NCBI GenBank assembly: GCA_035440445.1
Contig: DAORMJ010000020.1
Span: 1 to 64,000 of the forward strand
Length of the DNA: 64,000 nucleotides
Source: Ga0077548 sp035440445
GTDB lineage: Bacteria > Pseudomonadota > Alphaproteobacteria > Rhizobiales > Xanthobacteraceae
Direction: 5' to 3'
Shown here piece after piece: positions 33,913 to 43,081 of this stretch (its first letter is position 1; the number at the start of each line of letters is the position of its first letter). The notes beneath the pieces are model-generated. The model searched no databases and was not told where the DNA came from. It was given only the letters and a program-made list of their open reading frames with translations. The translations under genes and the position numbers were made by a program.

Positions 33913-35109
33913 GTGGCCATAGCGGTAGTTACGCCAAGGGCGGAGTGGGCGGCCGATCCCGCCGCGACGCGGGGGCGGCTGTTCCCGGAACCTGCGAGTC
34001 CATCGCGCAACGATTTTCGCCGCGACTGCGACCGCATCATCCATTCGACGGCGTTTCGCCGCCTCAAACACAAGACGCAGGTGTTCGTTTCCCACGAAGG
34101 CGATCATTTCCGCACGCGCCTGACGCATACGCTGGAGGTGAGCCAGATCGCGCGGGCCTTGGCCCGGTCCCTGGGTCTCGACGAAGACCTCGCCGAAGCG
34201 CTGGCGCTATCCCATGACCTCGGTCACCCGCCGTTCGGCCACGCTGGCGAGCGGGCGCTCGACGCCTGCATGGAGGACTATGGCGGGTTCGATCACAACG
34301 CGCAGAGCCTTCGCGTCGTTACCAAGCTCGAGCGGCGATACGCGAGTTTCGACGGGTTGAACCTGACGTGGGAGACGCTCGAAGGCATTGCCAAGCACAA
34401 CGGTCCGCTCACGGACGAAGAGGGCGCCGCCATCGGGCGCTACACCGAGAGCGGTCTGCCGCCCGCCTTTGTCGAGCAGCGCGACGAATGGGATCTGGAA
34501 TACTGGACTTTCGCGAGCGCGGAAGCACAGGTTGCCGCAATCGCCGACGACATTGCCTATGACGCGCACGACCTCGACGATGCCATGCGCGCCGGTCTGT
34601 TCGAGCTCGCCGATTTGCGCCCGCTCGGTCTCGTTGGAGAGATCGTCATCAAGGTCCGCAAACTGTATCCGGTGGCGCCGCCTTCGCGGCTCGCGGGCGA
34701 GGTCATCCGCCGCCTGATCGCAGCCCTCATCGACGACGTCTTGCAGGAATCGAACCGGCGGGCGGCGGCGCTTTCGCCGCATTCGGCCGAAGATGTCCGT
34801 CAGGCGCGCGACCCGCTGATCCGGTTCTCCGCCGCCGGCGAAGACGCGGACCGGCAGATCAAGGCATTCCTGACGCCGCGCATGTATCGCGAGGAGCGGG
34901 TCGTACGCGTCATGCGGGACGCGGAGAGCATCGTGCGCGATCTCTTCGCGCATTTTCTTGCTTATCCCGCGGACCTCGGTGCGGAACGGATCGCGACCGA
35001 CGAATCCGCGCTCGTGCGCCAGATCGCAGACTTCATTGCCGGAATGACGGATCGCTTCGCGATCGAGGCGCATCGGCGCTATTTTGACTCGACCCCCGAT
35101 CTACGATAG
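33913..35109 (+). CDS. dgt: deoxyguanosinetriphosphate triphosphohydrolase-like protein
   Basis: HD-domain dNTP triphosphohydrolase of 398 aa, starting with GTG at 33913. The HD metal site is spread over RDCDRIIHSTAFRRLKHKTQVF, HTLEVSQIARALAR and LSHDLGHPPFGHAGE; the DDIAYDAHDLDDAM segment adds the final aspartate. The family hydrolyses dNTPs to deoxynucleosides and triphosphate, controlling nucleotide pools. It is followed 30 bases later by argS, an order common in alphaproteobacteria. Confidence 0.94.
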   Translation: MAIAVVTPRAEWAADPAATRGRLFPEPASPSRNDFRRDCDRIIHSTAFRRLKHKTQVFVSHEGDHFRTRLTHTLEVSQIARALARSLGLDEDLAEALALSHDLGHPPFGHAGERALDACMEDYGGFDHNAQSLRVVTKLERRYASFDGLNLTWETLEGIAKHNGPLTDEEGAAIGRYTESGLPPAFVEQRDEWDLEYWTFASAEAQVAAIADDIAYDAHDLDDAMRAGLFELADLRPLGLVGEIVIKVRKLYPVAPPSRLAGEVIRRLIAALIDDVLQESNRRAAALSPHSAEDVRQARDPLIRFSAAGEDADRQIKAFLTPRMYREERVVRVMRDAESIVRDLFAHFLAYPADLGAERIATDESALVRQIADFIAGMTDRFAIEAHRRYFDSTPDLR

Positions 35110-35139
35110 CTCCGCCGCTCTCTCAGAAAACCGAGTAAA

Positions 35140-36900
35140 ATGAACGTCTTTTCGATCTATTTGGGTCACGTCCACGACGCGCTGAACGCCCTCGTCAAGG
35201 AAGGCGCGCTTCCCGCCGGTCTCGACTTTTCGCGGATCGTTGTTGAGCCGCCGAAGGACGAGACGCACGGCGATCTCGCGACCAATGCCGCGATGGTGCT
35301 TGCCAAGGATGCAAAGCAGAAACCGCGCGAGATAGCCGAAAAGCTCGCCGCGAAACTGAACGGAGCGCCGCACGTCGCCAAGGTGGACGTCGCCGGCCCG
35401 GGCTTCATCAACCTGTCGCTCGATGCATCGTTCTGGCCGGAAGTGCTTCGCGCGGCGATCGCATCGGGCAAGGATTTCGGCCGCACCAAAATCGGCGCTG
35501 GCGAGAAGGTCAACGTCGAATACGTCTCGGCCAATCCGACCGGACCCATGCATGTCGGCCATGGGCGTGGCGCGGTGTTCGGCGACGCGCTGGCGCGCCT
35601 GCTTGCTTTCGCGGGCTATGACGTTGCGCGCGAATACTACATCAACGACGCCGGCGCGCAGGTGGACGTACTCGCGCGCTCCGCGTTCCTGCGCTATCGC
35701 GAAGCGCTGGGCGACGACATCGGCGGGATCCCTGAAGGTTTGTACCCCGGCGACTATCTGATTCCGGTTGGCAAGGCGCTTGCGGACAAGCACGGCCGCG
35801 CGCTTTTGCAAAAGCCCGACAGCGACTGGCTTCCCGTCGTCCGCGAAACCGCGATCGACAGGATGATGGACATGATCCGTGAGGATCTGGCCGCGCTCGA
35901 AATCCGTCACGAGGTCTTCTTCTCGGAGCGCTCGCTGACGGCGGGCGGCAAGGACAAGGTTGCCGAAACCATCGAAGTTCTCCGGCAGGCCGGGCACGTC
36001 TATGAGGGCCGCCTGCCGCCGCCCAAGGGCGCGCCGGTAGAGGACTGGGAAGACCGCGAGCAGACCCTTTTCCGCGCCACGGCCTTCGGCGACGACGTGG
36101 ATCGTCCGCTCATGAAGTCGGATGGCAGCTACACGTATTTTGCCGCCGATATGGCCTATCACCGCGACAAGATCGAACGCGGTTTCAGGACGCTGATCGA
36201 CGTCTGGGGGGCCGATCATGGCGGCTACGTGAAGCGCATGAACGCGGCGGTAAAGGCGCTGAGCGGCGGCAAGGTCGCGCTCGACGTGAAGCTCTGCCAG
36301 CTCGTGCGTCTGATGCGGGCCGGCGAGCCGGTGAAAATGTCGAAGCGGGCAGGCGACTTCGTGACCCTTCGCGAAGTGGTCGATGAAGTCGGCGTCGATC
36401 CGGTGCGCTTCATGATGTTGTTCAGGAAGAACGATGCGCAGCTCGACTTCGATCTGGCCAAGGTGATCGAGCAGTCGAAGGACAACCCCGTCTTCTACGT
36501 CCAGTACGCCCATGCGCGCGGGCGCTCGGTTTTCCGCAATGCCAAGGAGGCGATGCCTTCGCTTGCGATGGATGAGGCGGCGCTCGCAGGCGCGGACCTC
36601 GCGCTCCTGTCGGACGAGGCGGAGTTGGCGCTGGTGAAGAAGCTCGCGCAATGGCCTCGGCTGGTCGAAGGGGCGGCGGAATTCCACGAGCCGCACCGGG
36701 TCGCCTTCTATCTCTACGACCTGGCTAGTGCGTTCCATTCCTTATGGAACAAGGGCAAAGATGCGCCTCATTTACGCTTCATTATCGAAGATAACACTAG
36801 GTTGACCCTGGCCCGCCTGAGTCTTGTTCATGGACTGGTGGCGGTATTGGCCTCAGGTTTGGCCATCCTTGGCGTCAGAGCGGCCGAAGAAATGCGTTAA
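35140..36900 (+). CDS. argS: arginine--tRNA ligase
   Basis: Class I synthetase, 586 aa. The N-terminal Add1 domain (residues 1-100) that recognises the tRNA D-loop is present. The HIGH-type motif HVGH is in SANPTGPMHVGHGRGAVF near residues 128-145, and the KMSKR motif is followed by AGDFVTLRE (about residue 400). The DALR anticodon-binding domain ends at VRAAEEMR. Downstream, the SPOR-domain gene begins 27 bases after the stop, likely in the same transcript. Confidence 0.97.
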   Translation: MNVFSIYLGHVHDALNALVKEGALPAGLDFSRIVVEPPKDETHGDLATNAAMVLAKDAKQKPREIAEKLAAKLNGAPHVAKVDVAGPGFINLSLDASFWPEVLRAAIASGKDFGRTKIGAGEKVNVEYVSANPTGPMHVGHGRGAVFGDALARLLAFAGYDVAREYYINDAGAQVDVLARSAFLRYREALGDDIGGIPEGLYPGDYLIPVGKALADKHGRALLQKPDSDWLPVVRETAIDRMMDMIREDLAALEIRHEVFFSERSLTAGGKDKVAETIEVLRQAGHVYEGRLPPPKGAPVEDWEDREQTLFRATAFGDDVDRPLMKSDGSYTYFAADMAYHRDKIERGFRTLIDVWGADHGGYVKRMNAAVKALSGGKVALDVKLCQLVRLMRAGEPVKMSKRAGDFVTLREVVDEVGVDPVRFMMLFRKNDAQLDFDLAKVIEQSKDNPVFYVQYAHARGRSVFRNAKEAMPSLAMDEAALAGADLALLSDEAELALVKKLAQWPRLVEGAAEFHEPHRVAFYLYDLASAFHSLWNKGKDAPHLRFIIEDNTRLTLARLSLVHGLVAVLASGLAILGVRAAEEMR

Positions 36901-36927
36901 TGGCCCCTCCGCGCTCGGAGTGTTGAG

Positions 36928-38587
36928 ATGGGCGTTGCGCAAATTTTGAAGGACGATCGGCAAAAGATGGGGGAACAACCCATGTATAGGCCCTCCCAGG
37001 GCCAACCGCAGACGCAAGCGAAATCTGCGCCTTCCGGTGGCCGGGCGCGGCGTGGCGAGGACCCGCTGGCGGAACTCGCGCGGCTGATCGGTCAGGAAGA
37101 CCCTTTCAAGGAATTCGATGCCACGCCGCGCCGTGCGCCGGCGAATGGCAATGCAGCGCCGCAGGCGGCTGCTCCGCGGCCCGAGCGGCGTCCCGTCACG
37201 AACGGTACGGTTGCCCGCGTTCCCGTTACGCGTCCCGCGGAAGTCCCGCGTCAACCCGTGGTTTCTTCTCGTCCTGCCCAGCCGGCACCGCGTCCGGTGC
37301 CGCAGGCAGCGCCCGTCATGCGCAGCGTCGATCGCACGGAGGCACAGCCGCGCCCGGTTCGCGCGCCTGTCGCGCCCGTTACGGCTCCCCAGCCGCGTGC
37401 GGTAACGCCGTCATCCTACGAAGCCTATGATCGTGCGCAGGACCCGCGCGGCATCAGCCGCGATACCAGCGCCCGTTCCCTGGAGCGGACCAACCCGCGT
37501 CTTCGCGAGGAAGAGGCCGTACAAGCCTATCGTCAGCCGACGCAGGAGCCTACGGCCCGCCGTGGCTACGTGCCCGAGGAAGTTCCGAGCCGTACGCGCC
37601 GCCCGGCGCAGGCCTATCAGGAGCCTGCTTACGAGCCCGATTACGATCCCGAATACGACGATGAAGCCTATCTCGGCGATCACGCCGACGAGATTTACGA
37701 CGACGTCGAGAAGCCCCGCCGCGGCATCGGTTTCTGGATTGTCGGTAGCATCGTCGCGGCCTGTCTGGTCGCAGTCGCGTTCCTCGGCGTCTTTGCTTAC
37801 CGCACGATCTTCAATACGCCGCAGCGCGCAGCAGTCGTCACCAAATCGAATGCGCCGACCAAGGTCGAGCCGCAGAAAAATCCGACCGCGGTTACTCCGG
37901 CGAGCAACAAGCCGATTCAGGACCGCATCGGTGGCGTGATCAACGAAACGCAGACCCTGCGGCGCGAAGNNNNNNNNNNNNNNNNNNNNNNNNNNNNNNN
38001 NNNNNNNNNNNGTTCCTGACGCGGCTCGTCCGCAGCAGCCTCCGGCCCAGCGGACCCCGGCATTTACGCCGCCACCGTCGCAGCAACAGCCCCAGCAGCA
38101 GGTCCCGGCCAACGCCGATCAGCCCAAGCGCGTAAAGACCATGACCGTCCGGTCCGACGGCAGCGTCGTACCGAGCGGTGCTCCGCAGCAGAACAACGCG
38201 CCGCTGCCGCTGAACGCCAATCCGGAGCCGGATACGCAGACCCTGCCGCCGCAGACCCGCCCGAACTCGGCAGTGCCTGCACCGCAGAACAACCGCGTTG
38301 CCGCGCTGACGCCGACGCTTCCGCCTGTCCAGACCTCCACCGGCAATTACGTGGTGCAGGTCGCGTCCCACAAGACGCCGGACGAAGCGCAGGGCGCCTG
38401 GCAGAACCTCCGCCAGCAATATGCCTCGATCCTCGGCAACCGGAACGCGGATATCCGCAAGGTTGATCTCGGCGATCGCGGCACGTTCTACCGGGCGATG
38501 GTAGGCCCGATGAGCCGAGACCAGGCGAATGCGCTTTGCCAGAATCTGAAGACGCAAGGCGCGGGCTGCATTGTCCAGACGCGGTAA
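36928..38587 (+). CDS. SPOR-domain protein (interrupted by an assembly gap)
   Basis: Single-pass membrane protein with a long cytoplasmic Pro/Arg-rich N-terminus (about 260 aa), one membrane helix (WIVGSIVAACLVAVAFLGVFAYR, split here: WIVGSIVAACLV then AVAFLGVF), a Pro/Gln-rich periplasmic linker and a C-terminal SPOR domain beginning YVVQVASHKTPDEAQ. SPOR domains bind denuded glycan strands at the division septum, so a cell-division or peptidoglycan role is likely. A run of 42 N at 37970-38011 splits the frame: the parts before and after are in different frames, so the true gap must be 3k+2 bases. ATG 36982 behind GGGGGA is an alternative start. Confidence 0.85.
37970..38011. other. assembly gap (run of N) inside the SPOR gene
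   Basis: 42 N. The flanking frames show that the real missing length is not a multiple of three (3k+2), so the N count is an estimate and the gene should not be called frameshifted. Confidence 0.95.
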
Positions 38588-38646
38588 CTAACAGCTAGTT
38601 TCGGTCGACTTCTTGACCGGGCGGGTGGGGGCGCTTACCCCCACGT

Positions 38647-39648
38647 ATGCCCGTCAAAGCGTTCATTTCCGGCTGTGCCTCCCTGACCCTTTCGGAAGAA
38701 GAAAAGCGTTTCTTCTCAGAGAGTTGTCCTTGGGGCTTGATTCTCTTCAAGCGAAACATTCAGGATCGCGAGCAGGTATCCGGTCTGGTTCAGAGATTTC
38801 GCGAAATTGTAGGCCGCGCAGACGCCCCGATCCTGATCGACCAGGAGGGCGGCCGTGTACAGCGCCTAGGGCCGCCGAACTGGCCATCTTTCCCCGCAGC
38901 GGAGCGTCTTACGACGACGAGCGATACGGTGGCTGCGGTAGCGCTTGGCGCGCGTCTGATCGCCAGCGAACTGGCGCCGCTCGGCATCAACGTGGATTGT
39001 CTCCCGGTGGCGGACCTGCGCTTTCCTGGAGCGCATGACGTGATTGGAGATCGCGCCTATGGCAGCGACCCGAAGGTCGTAGCGGAGCTTGCGCGGGCGG
39101 CCGCCGAGGGCCTGCTGGAAGGCGGCGTGTTGCCTGTCGTGAAGCATATTCCGGGGCATGGCCGCGCGATGGCCGACAGCCATCTTGAACTGCCCCACGT
39201 CTCGGCTCCGCGTGCGGAACTCGAGTGTCTCGACTTCGAACCGTTCCGGCAACTTTCCGACATGCCGCTCGCGATGACGGCGCACGTCATCTACGAGGAC
39301 ATCGATCCCGCACTCCCGGCCACGCTTTCCCCGAAAGTTATCGCTGAAGTGATCCGTGGCTATATCGGCTTCGATGGCTGCCTGATGACGGACGACGTCT
39401 CGATGAAGGCGCTCTCCGGCGACATCGGTGCCAATACCGCGGCCGCATTCGAAGCCGGTTGCGATCTCGCCCTTCATTGCAACGGAAACCTGCTCGAAAT
39501 GCGCGCCGTTGCCGAAAACAGTCCACTTTTGGGTGGGAAACCTGCCGAGAGAGCGAAGAAAGCCTTGGATAGGATCGCCGGAGGGCCCAAACCGCTGGCC
39601 GTCGCCGAGGCGTGGAAGCGCTTTTCCGCTATGGTCGAAACAGTTTGA
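38647..39648 (+). CDS. nagZ: beta-N-acetylhexosaminidase
   Basis: Glycoside hydrolase family 3 enzyme of 333 aa that removes N-acetylglucosamine from anhydro-muropeptides in peptidoglycan recycling. Signatures are LILFKRNI, ILIDQEGGRVQRL (residues 57-75) and the catalytic loop KHIPGHGRAMADSHLELP near 165-182; the nucleophile aspartate is in LMTDDVSMKAL. No signal peptide is seen, so it is cytosolic as in E. coli. It is followed closely by scpA; this nagZ-scpA-scpB order is common in Rhizobiales. Confidence 0.95.
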   Translation: MPVKAFISGCASLTLSEEEKRFFSESCPWGLILFKRNIQDREQVSGLVQRFREIVGRADAPILIDQEGGRVQRLGPPNWPSFPAAERLTTTSDTVAAVALGARLIASELAPLGINVDCLPVADLRFPGAHDVIGDRAYGSDPKVVAELARAAAEGLLEGGVLPVVKHIPGHGRAMADSHLELPHVSAPRAELECLDFEPFRQLSDMPLAMTAHVIYEDIDPALPATLSPKVIAEVIRGYIGFDGCLMTDDVSMKALSGDIGANTAAAFEAGCDLALHCNGNLLEMRAVAENSPLLGGKPAERAKKALDRIAGGPKPLAVAEAWKRFSAMVETV

Positions 39649-39664
39649 GACGGAAGTGAGTCGC

Positions 39665-40477
39665 GTGGAAACGAGCGATTTCGAGCTGCCAGAGGCAGAG
39701 CGTGCGAGCCACGAGCCAACGCTCGTTGTCGATGTGACGGGCTTTGGCGGGCCGCTTGATCTGTTGCTGACACTCGCGCGCACGCAGAAAGTCGATCTCG
39801 CCAAGATCTCGATCCTTGCGCTCGCCGAGCAGTATCTGGAGTTCATCCAGCGCGCGCGCGACCTGCGCATCGAAGTGGCTGCCGACTATCTCGTGATGGC
39901 GGCATGGCTTGCTTATTTGAAGTCGCGCCTGCTGTTGCCGGAAGCCAATGCTCCGGAAGAACCATCGGCTGCCGATCTCGCGGCCGACCTTGCGGCGCGT
40001 CTGCAGCATCTGGAGGCGATCCGCCGCGCCGGCGCTGGTCTGATGACGCGCGACAAGCTCGGCTCCGAGTTCTTCGGTCGCGGCATGCCGGAAGAGGTGG
40101 AGTCGCTGCAGCCGCAGCAATACACCGCCACGATCTACGATCTGCTTTCCGCTTATGCGCGGCAGCGGCAGACCAAGGCGCTGTCCCATCACACGGTGAA
40201 ACAGCGGGTCGTGTGGTCGCTGAAAGAGGCGCGCGAGCAGCTTGAACGGTTGGTAGGCAAGAGCCAAGACTGGACCAGGCTTGATTCGTTTTTGATCGAT
40301 TATCTGGTCGAGCCCGCGATGCGCCCGACCGTGCTGGCGTCGAGCTTTTCGGCGTCACTCGAGATGGTCAAGGAAGGCCATCTGGAATTGCAGCAGGAAA
40401 CCGCGTTTGCCCCGCTCTGGTTGAAGCGGCGGGCTGAACCAAGACCAGAATTACATGTGGTGGAGACGAAACAGTGA
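39665..40477 (+). CDS. scpA: segregation and condensation protein A
   Basis: Kleisin subunit of the SMC-ScpAB condensin complex, 270 aa from GTG 39665 (GGAAG eight bases upstream); GTG 39656 is an alternative. The N-terminal SMC-binding helices start at FGGPLDLLLTLARTQKVDLAKISILALAEQYLEF; VAADYLVMAAWLAYLKSRLLLP follows. The C-terminal winged-helix part includes SFSASLEMVKEGHLELQQ and FAPLWLKRR. The stop overlaps the scpB start (GTGA). Confidence 0.94.
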   Translation: METSDFELPEAERASHEPTLVVDVTGFGGPLDLLLTLARTQKVDLAKISILALAEQYLEFIQRARDLRIEVAADYLVMAAWLAYLKSRLLLPEANAPEEPSAADLAADLAARLQHLEAIRRAGAGLMTRDKLGSEFFGRGMPEEVESLQPQQYTATIYDLLSAYARQRQTKALSHHTVKQRVVWSLKEAREQLERLVGKSQDWTRLDSFLIDYLVEPAMRPTVLASSFSASLEMVKEGHLELQQETAFAPLWLKRRAEPRPELHVVETKQ

Positions 40478-41157
40478 CCGCGTTGCGCAAACCGCTTTCG
40501 ATCGTGGGTGCCGAGCCCGAAGTGCAGTCCGACGAAAACCAGCGCGTTCTGGAAGCGATCCTGTTTGCCGCGACCGAGCCGGTGGACGAGAATCTTCTGA
40601 AGTCGCGGCTTCCGGAAGACGCCGATCTGCAGGCTGAACTGGACCGGTTGGTCGAGCATTACGCAGCCCGTGGCGTCAATCTCGTGCGCGTCGCAGGCAA
40701 GTGGGCGCTGCGTACCGCCTCGGATCTGGGTCATCGGATTGCCAAGGATGCGCCTGCGCCGAAGAAGCTTTCGCGTGCCGCGATCGAGACGCTCGCAATC
40801 GTCGCGTATCATCAGCCGGTGACGCGCGCGGAGATCGAAGAAATCCGCGGCGTTACCATCAGCAAGGGCACGCTGGATGCGTTGATCGAAATGGGCTGGG
40901 TGCGTCTGCGCGGCCGCCGCAAGGTGCCGGGCCGCCCTGTGACCTACGGAACCACCGAGGCGTTCCTCATTCACTTCGGGCTCAACGAGATTTCCGATCT
41001 TCCGGGCCTGGAAGAGCTGAAGGGCGCGGGCTTCCTGGAAGACCGCCTGCCGGCTGGATTTGCCGTTCCGATCCCGAACGATCTTTCGACGCTTCGCGAC
41101 GACGAGGAGCCGCTGGAAGAAGGCGATCCGGAACTCGATCCCGAGAGCGGTAAGTAA
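40474..41157 (+). CDS. scpB: segregation and condensation protein B
   Basis: Kite subunit of the SMC-ScpAB complex, 227 aa, starting with GTG at 40474 that overlaps the scpA stop. Two winged-helix domains: residues 25-95 (VLEAILFAATEPVDENLL...) and 100-175 (LSRAAIETLAIVAYHQPVTRAEIEEIRGV..., then LIEMGWVRLRGRRKVPGRPVTYGTTEAFL). The acidic C-terminal tail (DDEEPLEEGDPELDPESGK) is usual. It is translationally coupled to scpA. Confidence 0.94.
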   Translation: MTALRKPLSIVGAEPEVQSDENQRVLEAILFAATEPVDENLLKSRLPEDADLQAELDRLVEHYAARGVNLVRVAGKWALRTASDLGHRIAKDAPAPKKLSRAAIETLAIVAYHQPVTRAEIEEIRGVTISKGTLDALIEMGWVRLRGRRKVPGRPVTYGTTEAFLIHFGLNEISDLPGLEELKGAGFLEDRLPAGFAVPIPNDLSTLRDDEEPLEEGDPELDPESGK

Positions 41158-41196
41158 CGGGACTTATCGCGCGCAAACCGTTAGTTTCGCGCCGTT

Positions 41197-42282
41197 ATGG
41201 ACTCTCGCATCGTTTCCAGCACGCCGGCTCCCGTATCGATTGCGGCTCATCTCGCGTTCGAGGACGTGCGTCACTCTTATGGGGCGGGCGAATCCATTCG
41301 CGGCATTACGCTGGCCGTTGAGCCCGGCGAAGTACTCAGCGTGCTGGGACCTTCCGGCTGCGGGAAGACTACGCTTTTGCGGATCGCAGCAGGTCTTGAG
41401 TCGCCATCGTCGGGCCGCGTGCTGCTCGATGGCAGGGAAATCGCCGGACCGTCTCGCTTCGTGCCGCCGGAGAGCCGCGGCATCGGCCTGATGTTTCAGG
41501 ACCACGCGCTGTTCCCACACATGACGAACCTGGAGAACGTGCGGTTCGGTCTGCGCGGGTTGTCGCGCGCGGATGCGGAGCGTCAGGCTTCGCTTGCGCT
41601 GGATCGCGTAGGATTGGGCGCGCGCGGCGCGGAATATCCGCACATGCTTTCGGGCGGCGAGCAGCAACGCGTGGCGCTTGCGCGGACAATCGCACCGCGC
41701 CCGGCGGTGATCCTGATGGACGAACCATTTTCGGGGCTCGACAGCCGTTTGCGCGATTCCGTGCGGAGCGAAACGCTGGCGATTCTGCGGGAAGCGCGCG
41801 CGACCTGCGTCGTCGTAACCCACGACGCCGAGGAAGCGATGCGGATGGGCGATCGCGTTGCGTTACTGAATCAGGGGCGTGTGGTGGAAATCGGCGACCC
41901 GGAATGGATCTATCGCCGCCCGCAAAGTCTCTTCGCCGCTCGTTTTTTCTGCGAACTGAATGAACTAACTGCGTGGGCATATCGCGGGCGTATCGAAACG
42001 CCGCTTGGAACCTTCGCGGCCGATTCCGTGGAAGACGGAGAGGCGGTAGTCTGTATTCGTCCGCAGGCCATTCGGTTGCGCAGCGCAGGCGAAGGATTAC
42101 CCGGACGGATTGTCGCGCACCGCTTTGTGGGGGAGGTAAGCCTCCTCGAAATTATCATGCCGGGGCTCGACGAACCCGTGCTGGCGCGGGTGCGGGAACC
42201 CGTTAACCGCGAAACCGGCGAGGATGTGGGGGTCGAGATCGACCCCGCCGAAGTTCTTGTTTTTGCCGCTTCGCGGCCCTAG
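41197..42282 (+). CDS. orphan ABC transporter ATPase, FbpC/PotA type
   Basis: A 361-aa ABC ATPase of the ferric-iron/spermidine/sulfate (CUT1-like, TOBE-containing) class. Walker A GPSGCGKTT, Q loop LMFQDHALFPHM, signature LSGGEQQRVALARTIAPRP, Walker B ILMDEPFSGLD and H loop VVTHDAEEAMRMGD are intact. A C-terminal TOBE-like domain spans about residues 260-355. The sequence most resembles FbpC-type Fe3+ ATPases. No permease or binding-protein gene is near, and the gene lies between scpB and tatA, where related genomes usually have tatA directly. The partner transporter is therefore unknown. Confidence 0.9.
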   Translation: MDSRIVSSTPAPVSIAAHLAFEDVRHSYGAGESIRGITLAVEPGEVLSVLGPSGCGKTTLLRIAAGLESPSSGRVLLDGREIAGPSRFVPPESRGIGLMFQDHALFPHMTNLENVRFGLRGLSRADAERQASLALDRVGLGARGAEYPHMLSGGEQQRVALARTIAPRPAVILMDEPFSGLDSRLRDSVRSETLAILREARATCVVVTHDAEEAMRMGDRVALLNQGRVVEIGDPEWIYRRPQSLFAARFFCELNELTAWAYRGRIETPLGTFAADSVEDGEAVVCIRPQAIRLRSAGEGLPGRIVAHRFVGEVSLLEIIMPGLDEPVLARVREPVNRETGEDVGVEIDPAEVLVFAASRP

Positions 42283-42351
42283 GTTCGTGTAAAGTAACGA
42301 AAATTGGCTGGTCTCGGCGGCTCCTAAGCTAACCTGCCAGCGGAGGATTCC

Positions 42352-42576
42352 ATGGGTGGTTTGAGTATCTGGCATTGGCTTGTCGTCGCGGTGGTCGTGT
42401 TGCTGCTGTTTGGTCGCGGCAAGATTTCCGAACTGATGGGCGATGCCGCGAAGGGCATCAAGGCGTTCAAGAAGGGCATGGCGGATGACGAACCCGCCGC
42501 CGCGCAGACGCCGCCCAAGACGATCGAGCAAACCCCGCCGGCGGTGCGCCGCACCGACGATCAGAAGGTCGGCTGA
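42352..42576 (+). CDS. tatA: twin-arginine translocase subunit TatA
   Basis: Pore-forming subunit of the Tat protein export system, 74 aa. One N-terminal membrane helix (WHWLVVAVVVLLLFGRG), a hinge, the amphipathic helix KISELMGDAAKGIKAFKKGM and an acidic/polar tail. The length and FGRGKI hinge fit TatA. An SD-like GGAGG lies just upstream of ATG 42352. It forms an operon with tatB and tatC. Confidence 0.96.
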   Translation: MGGLSIWHWLVVAVVVLLLFGRGKISELMGDAAKGIKAFKKGMADDEPAAAQTPPKTIEQTPPAVRRTDDQKVG

Positions 42577-42637
42577 CGCCGCTGGCTTGCGGCGCCTTTC
42601 GCGGACTGCAATCTGGCCGCGGTGAGGTGGCAGCTAC

Positions 42638-43081
42638 ATGTTCGATATCGGTTGGAGTGAACTTCTCGTAATCGGGATCGTCGCGCTCGTGGTGATCGGG
42701 CCGAAGGATCTTCCGAAGGTGCTTCGCGCGCTCGGCTCGATGATGTCGAAGGTGCGCTCGATGGCGAACGAGTTTCAGGGCCAGTTTCAGGATGCGATGC
42801 GCGATGCAGAGCTCGCTGACCTGAAGAAGCAGGCCGAGAACCTCGCATCGTCGGCACAGAACGCAATCCAGAATCCGATGCAGTCGATCGAGAGCGAAAT
42901 TCAGAAATCGATCGATAGCCCTCCGTCGCCGCCAGCGACGGATGCGCAGGTCGACGCCACAATTCCGGCACCCGCGCAGGCCGAGCCTGTGAACATCGAG
43001 CCGGCACCCATCGCGCCCGCCTCGACCACGTCTGCTGACACGATCAATGCGCCAGCGCCGAAGCAGGGGACGGGCGCATGA
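42638..43081 (+). CDS. tatB: twin-arginine translocase subunit TatB
   Basis: Substrate-receptor subunit that works with TatC, 147 aa. N-terminal MFDIGWSELLVIGIVALVVIGPKDLPKVLRALG is diagnostic of TatB, with the glutamate of the short membrane helix and the GPKDLP hinge. A long amphipathic helix follows, then a Pro/Ala-rich disordered tail. The stop overlaps the tatC start (ATGA). Confidence 0.96.
   Translation: MFDIGWSELLVIGIVALVVIGPKDLPKVLRALGSMMSKVRSMANEFQGQFQDAMRDAELADLKKQAENLASSAQNAIQNPMQSIESEIQKSIDSPPSPPATDAQVDATIPAPAQAEPVNIEPAPIAPASTTSADTINAPAPKQGTGA

Noticed and set aside
35101..36738. 545-aa minus-strand open frame opposite argS
   Set aside because: Antisense shadow of a complete ArgRS; no start signal and no recognisable domain.
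37970..38587. Frameshifted pseudogene in the SPOR protein
   Set aside because: The frame change falls exactly on a run of N, and both flanks are good protein sequence.
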